The translations under genes were made by a program, and so were the position numbers. From positions 806,001-870,000 of the forward strand of contig NC_064673.1 in assembly GCF_023278565.1 (NCBI RefSeq): a DNA stretch of 64,000 nucleotides. Reading direction: 5' to 3'. The first letter of the stretch is position 1. Each line of letters begins with the position of its first letter. Below, piece after piece: positions 10,335 through 20,864 of this stretch. This DNA is from Colletotrichum lupini (taxonomy: Eukaryota > Ascomycota > Sordariomycetes > Glomerellales > Glomerellaceae). The notes beneath the pieces are model-generated. The model worked only from the letters and a program-made list of their open reading frames with translations, had not been told where the DNA came from and made no database searches.

Positions 10335-11758
10335 TTAGAAGGCAGGCTTGGCGTTCTTGAGCAGCATCTCAAAGTAGGCCTGGTTCCAGGTACCAGCCTC
10401 GGGAGATGGCTTGTAGGCATCCGACTTGCCGCAGAACGAGTCGTAGCGCGTGGCGCTCGAGTCGCTGGTGCCGTCGGACTCGCCGCCGGGCTTGACCCAG
10501 ACGAAGGCGTCGGCGAGCTCGAGGCCGGTGCTGCCGCTGGGGCGGAGGCCGAAGCCGGCGCCGTTGACGTTGCACCAGTCGCCCCACTCGAGACGGAGGC
10601 CCTGAACGCCGTTGCGGCCCGTGTCGACGATGGCGTGGTTGGGCATGCCGGCCGTCTGAAGGGCGGCGCCGAGAAGGGTGACGTACTTCTTCTCGTTCTG
10701 GGCCTTGTTGTACTGGCCGTCTGGGGCGTTGGCGAATTCACCGGGTTCGGCGTCCCTGTAGGTACGCGATGTCAGTGAAATGGCTCTCGCTGCGTTGTTT
10801 CCTACTTTTCAAAGGTTTGAGCATATGAGCTAGACTTACCAAGAGTTCCATCCGGCAACGTTGGTGGCGATGCCTCGAAGCTGCGAGGGGCTGCCGCCGG
10901 CCTTGTATGCCTTGGCGAGCTCTTCGGCACCAGGCTTGAGGTTGTCGTTCCACTATGAATCCAGTCAGACAACATGATCAGGATATGGAAAGCAAGACTG
11001 TGCGAGAACATGTCGCTTGGACGGATGTGATGATGAACTTACCCCAAGCCAACCTCCGTGGCCAGCATCGAGATACATGACGACGTTGGGAAGGTTGAGA
11101 GCCTGTATGGCGTATGCAACGCCATCGCGGTAGCCCGATGCCGAGGCCTGACAGGTTGCGAGGTTGGCGTTGGTGACCAAGTTGGGCAAAGAGTCAGGCT
11201 CGATGACGAGAGCAAAGGCGGTCTTGGGGTTCCCCTTCAGGATCTTGACAATGGGGTCAATGTACTCCGTCTTGTAGCGGCTCAGCTCGCCGACTTTGAG
11301 CTCGCCGTTGGAGGCCTTGGCAGCGCAGTCACGGCCGGGGAGATCGTAGATGACCAGACCGAGAATGTTGTTGCAGGGAACATCAGCGATGGCGGGCGTG
11401 AGACGCTGGATGTTGGCAATGGTGTCACTGCATTGCTGCAATATCAGTATCATATTGCGTAAGGAAGGGTTCGTAGATGTCCAACATACAGCCAGAGGAA
11501 GGAGCCGATGTCAGCAACCTTCAGGGCCTTGGCCTTGAGCGTACTGTCCGAGATGGCTGCAGCTGCAGCCTGGATCTCTGCACGGTAGAAGCTGTTGGGG
11601 TGTAAGGTGTACTTGGAAAAGACATTGGTCTTCGCATCCAGGGAGACGTTGGCAGAGCATGCAGCGGCTGCTGCCCGAGGTTGCTCCTTGATCGTCTGAG
11701 AAGGGGCAGCAATGGCTGTTGAGGCCAAAGCCGCCAATGTAGCGGCGGTGAACTTCAT
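10335..11758 (-). CDS. secreted GH6 cellulase (cellobiohydrolase/endoglucanase), no cellulose-binding module
   Basis: Four exons on the minus strand: 11758-11490, 11427-11043, 10952-10840, 10755-10335; 395 aa. Signal peptide 1-18 (MKFTAATLAALASTAIAA). GH6 marks: SFLWLDTIANI across junction 1, VIYDLPGRDCAA (Asp about 123), LVIEPDSLPNLV (Asp about 168), YLDAGHGGWLGW across junction 2, NVAGWNSW across junction 3, WCNVNGAGFG, and WVKPGGESDGTSD. The three aspartates correspond to the D175, D221 and D401 positions of Trichoderma Cel6A, so the enzyme looks active. GH6 enzymes hydrolyse beta-1,4-glucan with inversion, cellobiohydrolases from the non-reducing end. There is no CBM1 or Ser/Thr linker. 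Junction 1 uses the second of two nearby AGs, the only one keeping frame. Confidence 0.93.
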
Positions 11759-13738
11759 CTTGATGATAATAATACTCTCTTAAGATGATGAGCTCTGTAG
11801 TAGCGATGCTGAGATTCTGATGAGAGCCATGATTGCACTGGGAGCCATGACACTATTTATCTACACTGGTAATACCTTGAAAGAATGGTCAACCTCCGAA
11901 GTCTTGCATTTTGTTCATCCCTGAACCTCTGAGTAACGGCAATCAGGCACCAGGCCCGGTGGCTGTATTGATTTCGGTCTCAAGCCTCCGAACCAAAAAT
12001 GTCCAGCCAAGGGAGCGGTTCCCATGGGCAAGGTGATGGGCTCTGTCACGACTGCAATCAGACAAAACTCATGCTACGCGGTGTCCACCAAAGCACCTCA
12101 CGATCAAGGGTTCTCGATGCAAAGATCACCGCCAGATTGACAACTTCATCTAATAATCAAGGAATGATTGGCTCACGAGTCTAGTATTATGGTTAGAGCA
12201 CCCAGAACATTGTGGTATTTGCAATATTAGAAAATGTCACTTCGTCAAACCAACCTCCGTTTCGACCATTCGAGAGCAGATCTCCTATTCTGCACAATTA
12301 TCCCAAACGTGGACGAGTGATGGTGCCATCCAACTTGGCAGATTTCCTCGAGGACGGGCCGTCTTAACCGGATATCGTAAGATATCCAGGACTCCCGGCG
12401 TAATTGTTTTACAATGGCGAGCAGTAGGTGCAGAGATTTTGATGCTCTGGTAAACCTTGCAGTTCACTTGCCTTTTCCGGTTGTTTTAAACTATCCCCAT
12501 CACCTTGTTTTTGAGTACGTGTTATATAGCAAAAACACATGAAAGTGAAAGAAAATTGAAGCAGACCTAGTGCGCATATTCGAAATCGATGTTGCCCTAA
12601 GAATTGCAGTGCCATATGGCGAGTGTAATTATTTCAGACACCCCAGAGCCTCCAGTCAAAACAGTATTACCCCAAGCAGACGAGGTGGCTAATGACCAAT
12701 CCTGACTAAAGTGATTCGTTCCTCTAGAGTTCCTGAGGACAAAATAAAGTGTTACGAGCTAGGGTGGTAGTCATCACTTTAGCCGGCAACAACCCCAGAT
12801 CAGCGGGGGGACAATCCTCGTGCTGAGTGCTTAATTTCTCCTTGGCCGGCTAAAAACTCCGATCCTAGCTTCACGGCTTGGCTACTTCAACTGTAAATTG
12901 GTCAGGTGCTGCCGGATGAAACCTCCTCTATTCGCCTCCATAGTTAGAATGGTGCGACAATTCATTGATATTAAATGCTGCCATGCGGCCCCGGGCTCAA
13001 CCTCGTTAGGCAGGAGACAACTGTCAGCATGACGAGCAATAAAGAATTCGGTGCTTATCAATCTGCCCGAAGAGTCACCTGGATAAGTGAAGGCCATGCG
13101 TCGTAGTCCCGTGAACCTCGTTTAACCCAATCTGAGGTTGCTTGATAGTTCGGAGCTTCATATTATTCGCGCAATATACTATTCAATTGGAAGTTCGAGA
13201 CAATAACCTAGTTGATCTTGAGGCAGCATCCCGATAGAGGGATAAAAGAGGCATTGGGCGTGTGAACATGGTTTCTAGAGGCGACTGAGAAGGAGCTCAA
13301 TAAATATAGACCAATCACCTAGGTCTAATGCAAAGATAGAGTCGACTCGTGGTCTGGTATAAATGTCAAAGCAGCGCGAGACACAAGCACATTGCGATCA
13401 AAGGGGGACTTGCGGATAGGGCATAAGCCATTCCCTTGTGCCTTGCTCAACGAAACTACAGTGAACGAATCCCAACAGAGGTTGAAAAATGCGTTACGAT
13501 GCTTTTGTAGTTCAATTCGTGGAACGTCATTTTACCACGTCCAATCACCCCCTCTATGGGTTTCTAGTGACTTCTTTCCGCTATGTTACATTTGTGTCAA
13601 TGGTGACACCGGGGCTCTTGGCCACTGCCAAGGTATGGCTATCCTAGCGAACAGCGATGGCGAACAACTCGAAGCCAGACGAGAAGTTGCTAGCGCAGGT
13701 CGTTCTTTCCGATAGTGCCGGCTTGTCAAATAGCATCC
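11759..13738. other. long GH6 promoter region
   Basis: About 2 kb between the GH6 start and the end of OST3, both on the minus strand, so it is mainly GH6 upstream DNA. It contains a TATA-like stretch on the minus strand near 11849-11857 and the XlnR/CreA motif cluster listed separately. No frame over 110 codons and no RNA gene seen. Confidence 0.5.
12696..12854. promoter_or_regulatory. candidate XlnR/CreA/CCAAT motif cluster upstream of GH6
   Basis: Two exact GGCTAAA motifs (XlnR/Xyr1 consensus, the cellulase/xylanase activator) face opposite ways at 12778-12784 (minus) and 12848-12854 (plus). Between them are two SYGGRG motifs (CreA, glucose repression): CTGGGG on minus at 12793-12798 and GCGGGG on plus at 12803-12808. 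A CCAAT box lies at 12696-12700. The cluster is about 1.0-1.1 kb from the GH6 ATG. Motifs are seen; the regulatory role is inferred. Confidence 0.4.
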
Positions 13739-14907
13739 TTACATGAAAGGAGGCAGAGAGAACGGGTAGCCACCGTTCTTGATGCGGAAAACGCTGAGAA
13801 GGAAGCTGTACATGATGAACAGAACACCACCCCAGGCCAGAACAGCAACCTGCTGTCTCTTGTTGTCGCCAATACGAGGCACCTTAACGGTGAGAGAGAT
13901 GGCACAGAAAGCCAAGACACCGTCTACTTTTGATTAGCTTTTAGACTTGACGTGAAGGGGGGTGTAAACAAACAGATAGCAGCTACGATCTGGGTCTCCA
14001 AACCGAACTGGTTCTGGAAGCCACCGGCAAAGTAGCTGATACCACCCCGGCCATCTCCAGCAACATAGGGAACTTTGCGGATATGGTTGAACATGTGGCC
14101 ACTGGTGAAGAGCAGGATGGCAATGAGACTAATAGCGGCCCACAAGTTGCGGTTCTGAATGACGGGAAGGATGTAAGGCGAGGCAGTAACGAGGACAGTG
14201 CCAAGACCAAGGACAATGGTGATGCTAGAAATCCATCGCATCCAGTTGATCGGGCGCTTCACCGGAGGGTGAGGTCGGTCAGTAAGGTGTCTCGACAGCC
14301 AGGCATGAACCTGTTCAGCAGACTGAGGTCTGTTTTAAGTCGTTAGCTTATTCTACGAGGTACTCCGTTCTTGAGACAGATAGCTTACCCGCTGGTAAAG
14401 TCGTATTGCAGAGGATCGACAGCAGCAACAGCGTGAGGACCGATGGTGGGCTGAAACAGGAGCAGGACAGGGGCGGTTTGGAGGCCGAGCTGGTAGTGAT
14501 CGTATTAGTTCTTGGCCGAGTCCATTGTCACCTGGTTCCGGGCTGGGTTTTCCTACCGACATGAAGACCTCGCGGCCATCAGAGAAATCGAGAGTACCGA
14601 AGAGAAGGCGCGACTCGCCCTTCTTGTCACCCTTGGTCCAGGTCTTGCCCAGAAGATCCCATTCCGGCTGGAACTCGCGGCACAATTGGCAACCAAATCG
14701 ATTCTCGAGAGCGGTCAGGAGGACTGCAACGGTGTAATCGCGGGGAGCAGAAGTCAAAGACTTGTAGCTGGTATCGGCGAGCTTGATCGGAGACGAGGTA
14801 AGGGCCTTTGCGTGGAAATCGTTGAATCGTTCTTCGGGGGTCTTCTTGGCTGCGAAGGCGCCGGCAGCGAGAAAGGTTCCCGCTAGGAGGGAGCGAAGGA
14901 AGTGCAT
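13739..14907 (-). CDS. OST3: oligosaccharyltransferase OST3/OST6 subunit
   Basis: Four exons: 14907-14557, 14489-14389, 14329-13974, 13923-13739; 330 aa. Signal peptide about 1-20. The luminal thioredoxin-like domain (about 22-175) has the redox motif CQLC (Cys73, Cys76). Four hydrophobic segments follow, beginning WMRWISSITIVLGLGTVLV and including the conserved GHMFNHIRKVPY turn and ETQIVAAIYGVLAFCAI (rebuilt across the last splice). Family role: Ost3/Ost6 is an accessory subunit of the ER oligosaccharyltransferase that holds substrate proteins through transient disulfides so that N-glycan transfer reaches poorly accessible sites. Every junction rebuilds a conserved phrase. The next gene upstream is divergent across about 770 bp. 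Confidence 0.93.
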
Positions 14908-15674
14908 TTTTAGGGATGCGTCGGTGATTCAGACGCAACAATAGCTTGGGAGGCGATCGAAAGGTTGAGGATGTGGCCAATTGGCCGTTGCTGGTGATAT
15001 TGAAGTCGGGCTGGCGTAACGAACTGGTGCGCGCCGCGGGTGTCGTCGAGATGCCACACACTGAACTTCAACAGCTCGAACTGGACAGCTCTCAACAGCG
15101 GCAGACAACCCACAGAGAAGTGGGTCAAGTCTCAAGGTTGTGTACGTATCGTTCCTGTTTTGGCTTAAGTACGAAAGGTACGGTAAGGTACCTCGATTGG
15201 GGTGTGGAAGGAAAGCACGATCGGGGCTGTCGGGGGTAGCTCGCTCGGATTCGGATTTTGGTTCTTCCTAGGGGAAGCAGGTACCCTGAACTATCCCAGT
15301 GTTATGTCACCCTGAACCGTCAAACCGTTTACCGAGACATCAGCGTACGGAGTACATAGTTCAGAAACTGTGGAGACAGTCCGCCTGGAGCCGGGGGGGG
15401 AGCATCGATGAACTAACTGCTTTGGGAACCATGTTTACCTTGCCCATTGGTACTCCATTTCAAAATCAACCCAAACACACCACCATCTCAACATCGACAT
15501 CGCGAACCTCAATCGATTTACGCGCGGGCATCTCCACTATCGCGCATTGTGGTGAAAGAAGACTTCTGAACCATAACGCCGTAGCTTCAAGCGACACAAC
15601 ACCTCTTTAGGGGCCTCCGAATCCAACGCGTCAACGCGCTTTCAGCGCAGAAGCAACTGCACAACACCGCCATT
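14908..15674. other. divergent promoter region between OST3 and coiled-coil gene
   Basis: Contains the recurring motif AAGGTACCTCG (15185-15195). Short frames only. Presumably drives both genes. Confidence 0.45.
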
Positions 15675-17609
15675 ATGCCTTGCAAGACTAGGAACATGGA
15701 CTCGGAAGAGGTAAGTCTAGTAGTCGGACAGCAAATAATGGTATGTCTCTAACTTCTCACACAGAGGGCCGCTGCGGCTCACGAGCTCGAGATGAAACAC
15801 CAGCAACACATCCACAAAGCACAACTCATCGTCAAGGAGGAAGACACGCGAAGACAGAAGGTCACCAAACAAGTTCTTCTCGATGAGAACGCGACATTAC
15901 GCGAGCAGCTTGCCGAAAGGGAAGCGCAAGTCAACCAGTTGTCCGAAAAGTTCGACCAAACGTGCAGTGACTTGGAATCATTAAAGGCGACAAATCGCGA
16001 TCAGGACACACAGCTTAAGGCTCAGAAGAGGGAATTTGGTCACATCAAGGTTGGTGTGAACGCCGATTCGGAAACACCCGACGAACTATCCTAACCTCGA
16101 ATGTGCCAGGCCGAACTCGAATCCCTCAACAGCCTGTCTCAAGATTCTACGAAAGTCCTTGCAGAGAAGCTTGCCCTCTCTCGGGAGGTGAACGCCATGA
16201 AACCTGAACTGGAGCATCTACGGTCGCAAGTCGCCCACCAGCAAAATGTCATCGCCGAGAAATTGGAGTTAGAGCGTCAGCTGAATATGGCTGAAGTAGA
16301 ATTGGCTGCCGAAAAACGAGCACGGGAACAGCAGACGGCACAAGCGGAAGGCGACAAATCGACCGAAGACGATTTGCGGCGCAGGCTCAAGGACGTCGAG
16401 AAGAAGCTGACGACGGAGAAGCGTGAAAAGGAACAATTGCAGGAAGAGCTTGAGGCTGCCGTCTCAGCCGCAAAGGCTGGACAAGAGACCAAGAAGGCGG
16501 AACGCGAGTTGGCTCAGAAGATCCAAGAGATGGAGAAGGTGCTTTCAGTCGAGAGGCGGGAGCGGGAGAGGCTACGAAAAGAGCATGAGATGGCTCTATC
16601 TGAGGCCCAAACGCAAAATGAGATGCTCGAACAGCGCCTAGACACGGTCAAGTCCAAGTTGCGCAACGCTCAGGATGAGTTGAAGGCCGTTCGTGCGGAG
16701 TTGGGAGCTCGACCAGCAGTGATACCGAGTGCACAGCTTTCTGCGCGTGCCGGAGGCGCAAAGGCGCAGGCCGGCAAGAAGCGAAGAGTTGAAGAGGTCA
16801 CCATGAACGACATGAGCCTTGGCACGCCAGAAGACATCACTCGCGGCAGGCGCCCTGCTAAGAAGAAGGGTCTTGAGCAGACGATGTTGGGTGAGAAGTC
16901 ACTGTTCTCCATTACTCCTTTCTTGGCCAAGTCCAAGACGCTCAATGTCGAGGATGCCGTCGCCGAAGAGGACGAGGAAGCTGATGTCAGCTATATCCCT
17001 CTGTCCCACCAGTCTCATTCCCAAGAGGTCGAGATCGATACTAGGACCGAGGTCGAGATTGCAGATGCGCCAGAACAGCTGGAGGAGGTTGAAGAGCAGG
17101 AAGAATCCGCGGATAAGCCTGCCCCCACCAAGACAACGAAAGCAAAGCCGAAATCCAAGAATGATGGTGAAGCAAAGAAGCCCCGTGGCCGACCAAAGAA
17201 GGCCTTGACGGAAACATCGCCAAATATGCCTGTGCAGGGGGTCTCGGCTGCGGCTGACAAACCTCACATTCCATCAAGTGCTCCTCTTGAGCAGGTGCTG
17301 GAGGAGCCTCACTCTGACGAGCCAGAGAATCTGGCTCCCGCAAAGGTTCCCGCTGCTAGCAAGGGCGAACAAGAAGTCAAGAAGAAGAAGCGCAAGTTGG
17401 GCGGTGAAACTGCAACACTCTTCGATGATGACGACGGCGAAGCGCCTCCCGCTGCTACCAAGCGGCCTGGCAAGGTTGGTATGGGTGCCGGCAGAGCTCT
17501 CGGCAAGACTCATCTTAGCATGGTGAGGAACGCTGGCGCTTTTGGCAAGAAGTCATTCTCGCCGCTCAAGAAGGACAGAAGGGGAGTCGGTGCCAGCTTC
17601 CTGGCGTGA
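15675..17609 (+). CDS. nuclear coiled-coil protein with AT-hook, function unknown
   Basis: Exons 15675-15710, 15765-16049 and 16110-17609; 606 aa. The first exon encodes only 12 residues. Residues about 13-330 are an almost continuous coiled coil rich in Glu/Lys/Gln. Next come a basic patch (AGKKRRVEE), the phrase GLEQTMLGEKSLFSITPFL, an acidic region, an AT-hook-type motif (KKPRGRPKK), another basic patch (VKKKKRKLGG) and a short conserved-looking end (KKSFSPLKKDRRGVGASFL). This suggests a chromatin- or spindle-associated nuclear protein with several NLS-like patches. I cannot place it in a named family; annotations of such proteins as Rossmann-fold enzymes have no support in this sequence. 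Confidence 0.8.
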
Positions 17610-18211
17610 TCGGCTTTGAATAATTGTGCTTTCAAGCGAAGAATGCTTTTCCTTGGAATTTCAGCTCAACGGGAGGAGTCAAAAGGGGCAATGCATCGGC
17701 GGCGTTTTCGGTCGGTTGTTTTTACGTTCAGGGTTGGCTAGTCGGTGAGGTTTATGTAAAGATAACGTAGGGTTTTCTAAGCCCCCAATTAAGAGACCGC
17801 ATGCGGTTGCCATTTTGCCAGAATTTTGCGTCCTGATGAATGATTTTTGTTGCAAGTATCCGTGTAATTAAGCGCTCCGAGGGCTTTCAGTTGTGCCTAA
17901 GGAGATGTTGGACGCGGAAAGAAGTGAAGCCAATACCTTGTCAAAACCTGAGGTCGCCTTAGAGTCTTACCCCTAGTCGCATCCGAGAAGCTTGGGCCAA
18001 TAAAGTCTCTCAGCTCACCTTCCATTGCAGAAGCTTCCCTTCAACGTCTCTCATCGTTCATTTCATGAGCATCGAGCGACATAGCGGCTTTGAACGCTCA
18101 AGCGTGGTCAAATCTGCCGACTCTTATCAATAGTCTTGACGTGTCATATGAGAACTGAGAAGACGACGCCCAACCTCATCCTAACCACCATTGTCACAAC
18201 ACATCCGCACA
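17610..18211. other. intergenic, 3' end of coiled-coil gene and MRM2 promoter
   Basis: No gene seen. AT-richer 3' flank to about 17860, then the upstream region of the methyltransferase gene. Confidence 0.5.
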
Positions 18212-19615
18212 ATGTCAGAAGCAGCATATCGCCCTCTGTGGAGCGCTGCCTTGCGCCGACCCTCTTCCAGCATATTCACAACATGTAAGCAATGTCAAAA
18301 AAGCTTTCCTGAGACTTTGCAGACGCGCGCATCTTCTTCCAACTCGCGGTGGAAGATGAGGCAGGGTAAAGACTTTTTCGCCCGCGAGGCCAAGGTGCAG
18401 GGGCTCAAGAGTCGGGCTGCGTTCAAGCTCCTAGAGGTACGAAACCATCAAATCTTGTTATGAAGTCAATCAAGGGCAAAAAATGGTAACGAAGATTGTA
18501 GATGGATGCCAAATACAAGATATTTCGCAAAGGGCAGACGGTAGTAGATCTGGTGAGTCTCCGAGAGTAGCTTGATGTCCCTTTCAATAGTCATTGAGGC
18601 AATGAGGCTGAGAAAGCGATGAAGGGGTATGCTCCAGGAAGTTGGTCTCAGGTACGTCGGTTTTTAAGAAGACTTCTTAGATGAACGGAGAGTCGCGCGT
18701 CAGGGGAGAGTACGTGTAACATCGCTAAACAGGTTGCTGTCGAGCGCACGAAGCCAAATGGCCAGATCCTGGGCATCGACATCATACCCGCACAGCCACC
18801 CAAGGGCGTCTCAACAATCCAAGGCAACTTCCTTTCACCCGACGTCCAGGGCATGGTGAAGGACTATCTCGAGCGAGCCAGGCACCGCAAGCGGAACTCA
18901 CTGCCAGCAGAAGAAGATGAAGAACAAGAGAACGACGAAGAAGAATCACCTGCGGATAGCGAGGCTACAGTCATTGAGGAAAAACCGAGCTACATCGACA
19001 TGGAGAGAGCAGCGTTCGAAACTTCAAGTACCGCCAAGGATGGATCGGAAGCTAAGAAAGGTCGATTGGTGGATGTGAGTCTTTCCCGTTATTCCCCCTT
19101 CATCAAGATCTTTTAGGACGTTGCAGACTGACGTAAGGACCAGATTATGTTGAGTGACATGTCAGCACCTTGGGACCAGACCAGTGGATTCGGCGTGAAC
19201 AGTCTTAGTAATCCCTATCATAGGATGATGAACACGAGCGGCATGGCATTCCGAGACCACGCTGGGAGTATGGTACGTATCTTTCTCTTCCCTGCTGCTG
19301 TCTATCAAGTTACTGAGGTGAGAAACCAAGGATCTATGCGGAGCGGCACTGCAGTTCGCCAATGACACACTCAAGAACGGCGGGCATTTTGTCTGCAAGT
19401 TCTATCAAGGCTCCGAGGACAGAGAGTTTGAAAAGAAGCTGAAGACCTTGTTTGCAAAGGTTTTTCGAGAGAAGCCAGAGTCATCTCGCAGTGTAGGGAC
19501 AGAGAGCCACATTGTGTATGGGAATACGCTGACTCGTTCACAGGACTCGAAAGAGGCGTACTTTGTCGCACTCAGAAGGAAGGGAAACGTAAGCTTGGAG
19601 AGTGACGACTTGTAA
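18212..19615 (+). CDS. MRM2: mitochondrial rRNA 2'-O-ribose methyltransferase (FtsJ/RrmJ family)
   Basis: Seven exons: 18212-18436, 18502-18552, 18625-18651, 18733-19074, 19144-19272, 19331-19492, 19544-19615; 335 aa. The N-terminus is Arg/Ser-rich with few acids, like a mitochondrial presequence. FtsJ marks: SRAAFKLLE, the SAM-binding loop GYAPGSWSQ (encoded by the 27-nt exon 3), ILGIDIIP, IMLSDMSAP, GGHFVCKFYQG and KEAYFVALRRK. The catalytic Lys-Asp-Lys-Glu set is complete. Yeast Mrm2 methylates a uridine in the peptidyl-transferase loop of mitochondrial 21S rRNA. An acidic insert (EEDEEQENDEEE) separates SAM-domain strands. The last intron (19493-19543, 51 nt) has proper borders but length divisible by three and no stop; I treat it as spliced because SRSDSKEAYFVAL then matches the family. 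Confidence 0.9.
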
Positions 19616-20601
19616 TCAACTGTTGGATGTGTACGAGTATGAAAGTCAAGAGAAGCTGTAAGGGTTAAGTCACGGGCACTGCCGTGTTACGATACAGAGG
19701 GCAAGCTGAAGACAAGTGATTGTAGAGCTTTCACGGAATGCGAATGGGATAACCGAGAAAGGGGTCGGTCATCTCTAGCTGCCCCAGGAAGAAAGCCCCA
19801 GCGGTGTATTGTACATCACGCGCAGAGATGGTAGTCAGCAATTGGTTCGAAGTAGGACTTTGCCCAAGTAATACCTATTGGTGTTGTAAAACCGAGTGTC
19901 GATCCTAATGGGGTCCTTGAATACCATCGTACCGGATACAGGATGTCGCGTGCCCAAGAACCCTACTACGAATCGATGGGATGGGGGGCAGAAACAATAC
20001 TCCGGAATCTAGTCTAGGTCCTTTCAAGACTAAGACCCCATGTTGGTGCTTGGTACCTGAGCATGTAGATGAGCATTGGGATACACTGTGACCGAGTGGT
20101 CCGTAAGCTAAGCAATATGGGTCACCATGCAGGCTAAATGAACGAATGCCTACTATCTCTCGATTAAACTCGGGGTTGACGGCCATTCCCAGTCTCCAAC
20201 TCAAATTCGAATATCGCTCATATCGGCTTCCCTTGCCCTCCTTGCCTTAGCAGTGGATCTTTGCGGGGTGGACCACTTCCATGTAATATGTAGTCCTCGT
20301 CCCCGAATCGGCGAACCTTGGGGTTCGCCAGTGCTGGGGCCTTTTCTTCCGCGCAGGTCTGTTGCGAGTCTAAGCGGGTGGCCAACGATTTTGGAGAAGT
20401 CGGCAGCCGTATTAGTGTTGCGAAAGCCCTTGCTCTGTAATATATAAACAAGCTGCTGCTCCCTTCATTTTGCCTCCATTGTCTCTCTCCGAACAGTATC
20501 TTGCTGACTTTGTCTACCGACAATCGTTTTACACCATTCGTAACATTTCAAGGACAACCGCAACTTAACACCCTCGAGCATCCTCTTCCGCAAACTTCAA
20601 C
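19616..20601. other. intergenic, upstream of small spliced gene
   Basis: No supported gene. A good TATA box (TATATAAA, 20441-20448) lies about 155 bases before the small gene at 20602, followed by a pyrimidine-rich, CAA-rich leader. Confidence 0.5.
20441..20448 (+). promoter_or_regulatory. TATA box of the small gene at 20602
   Basis: TATATAAA, the clearest TATA-type element in the window, about 155 bases upstream of the ATG at 20602. The spacing allows a leader of roughly 100-120 nt. Function inferred. Confidence 0.45.
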
Positions 20602-20864
20602 ATGCCTTCCGCCGACGCTCAGAAGGGTCAACTCCAGACCGTACTGGAGAACAAGGGCATCCGTTTCCAGTTCAAGACTGGCAGTGCCAAGTATGAGTGT
20701 CATCTACAGGACCGCTCTACTTAGTGAGTGAAGCAACCGTGCTCGATCTCTGACATTTCGCACTAATACGGTCCCCAAGCGAGCGCACGAAGGCGACGAG
20801 GACAAACTCTACCGACTCACAGACCAGCTCATCATCTGCTTCGACCATCAGCAGCTCCCACTAG
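20602..20864 (+). CDS. small conserved-looking protein, 68 aa, unknown function
   Basis: Exon 1 20602-20723 and exon 2 20780-20864, joined across a 56-nt intron (GTGAGT...CCCAAG). The unspliced frame stops at the splice site itself (TAG at 20722-20724); splicing turns that codon into TAC and continues to a stop at 20862. The product begins MPSADAQKGQLQTVLENKGI, then a FQFKTGSAKYE segment, and ends in a Ser/Thr-rich tail (TDSQTSSSSASTISSSH). No signal peptide or membrane span. The upstream TATA box and CAA-rich leader suggest strong expression. I do not recognise a family. Other acceptors are possible, which would alter the tail. Confidence 0.5.

Noticed and set aside
20085..20110. GACCGAGTGGTCCGTAAGC resembling a tRNA D-arm
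   Set aside because: No B box or acceptor pairing downstream; chance similarity.
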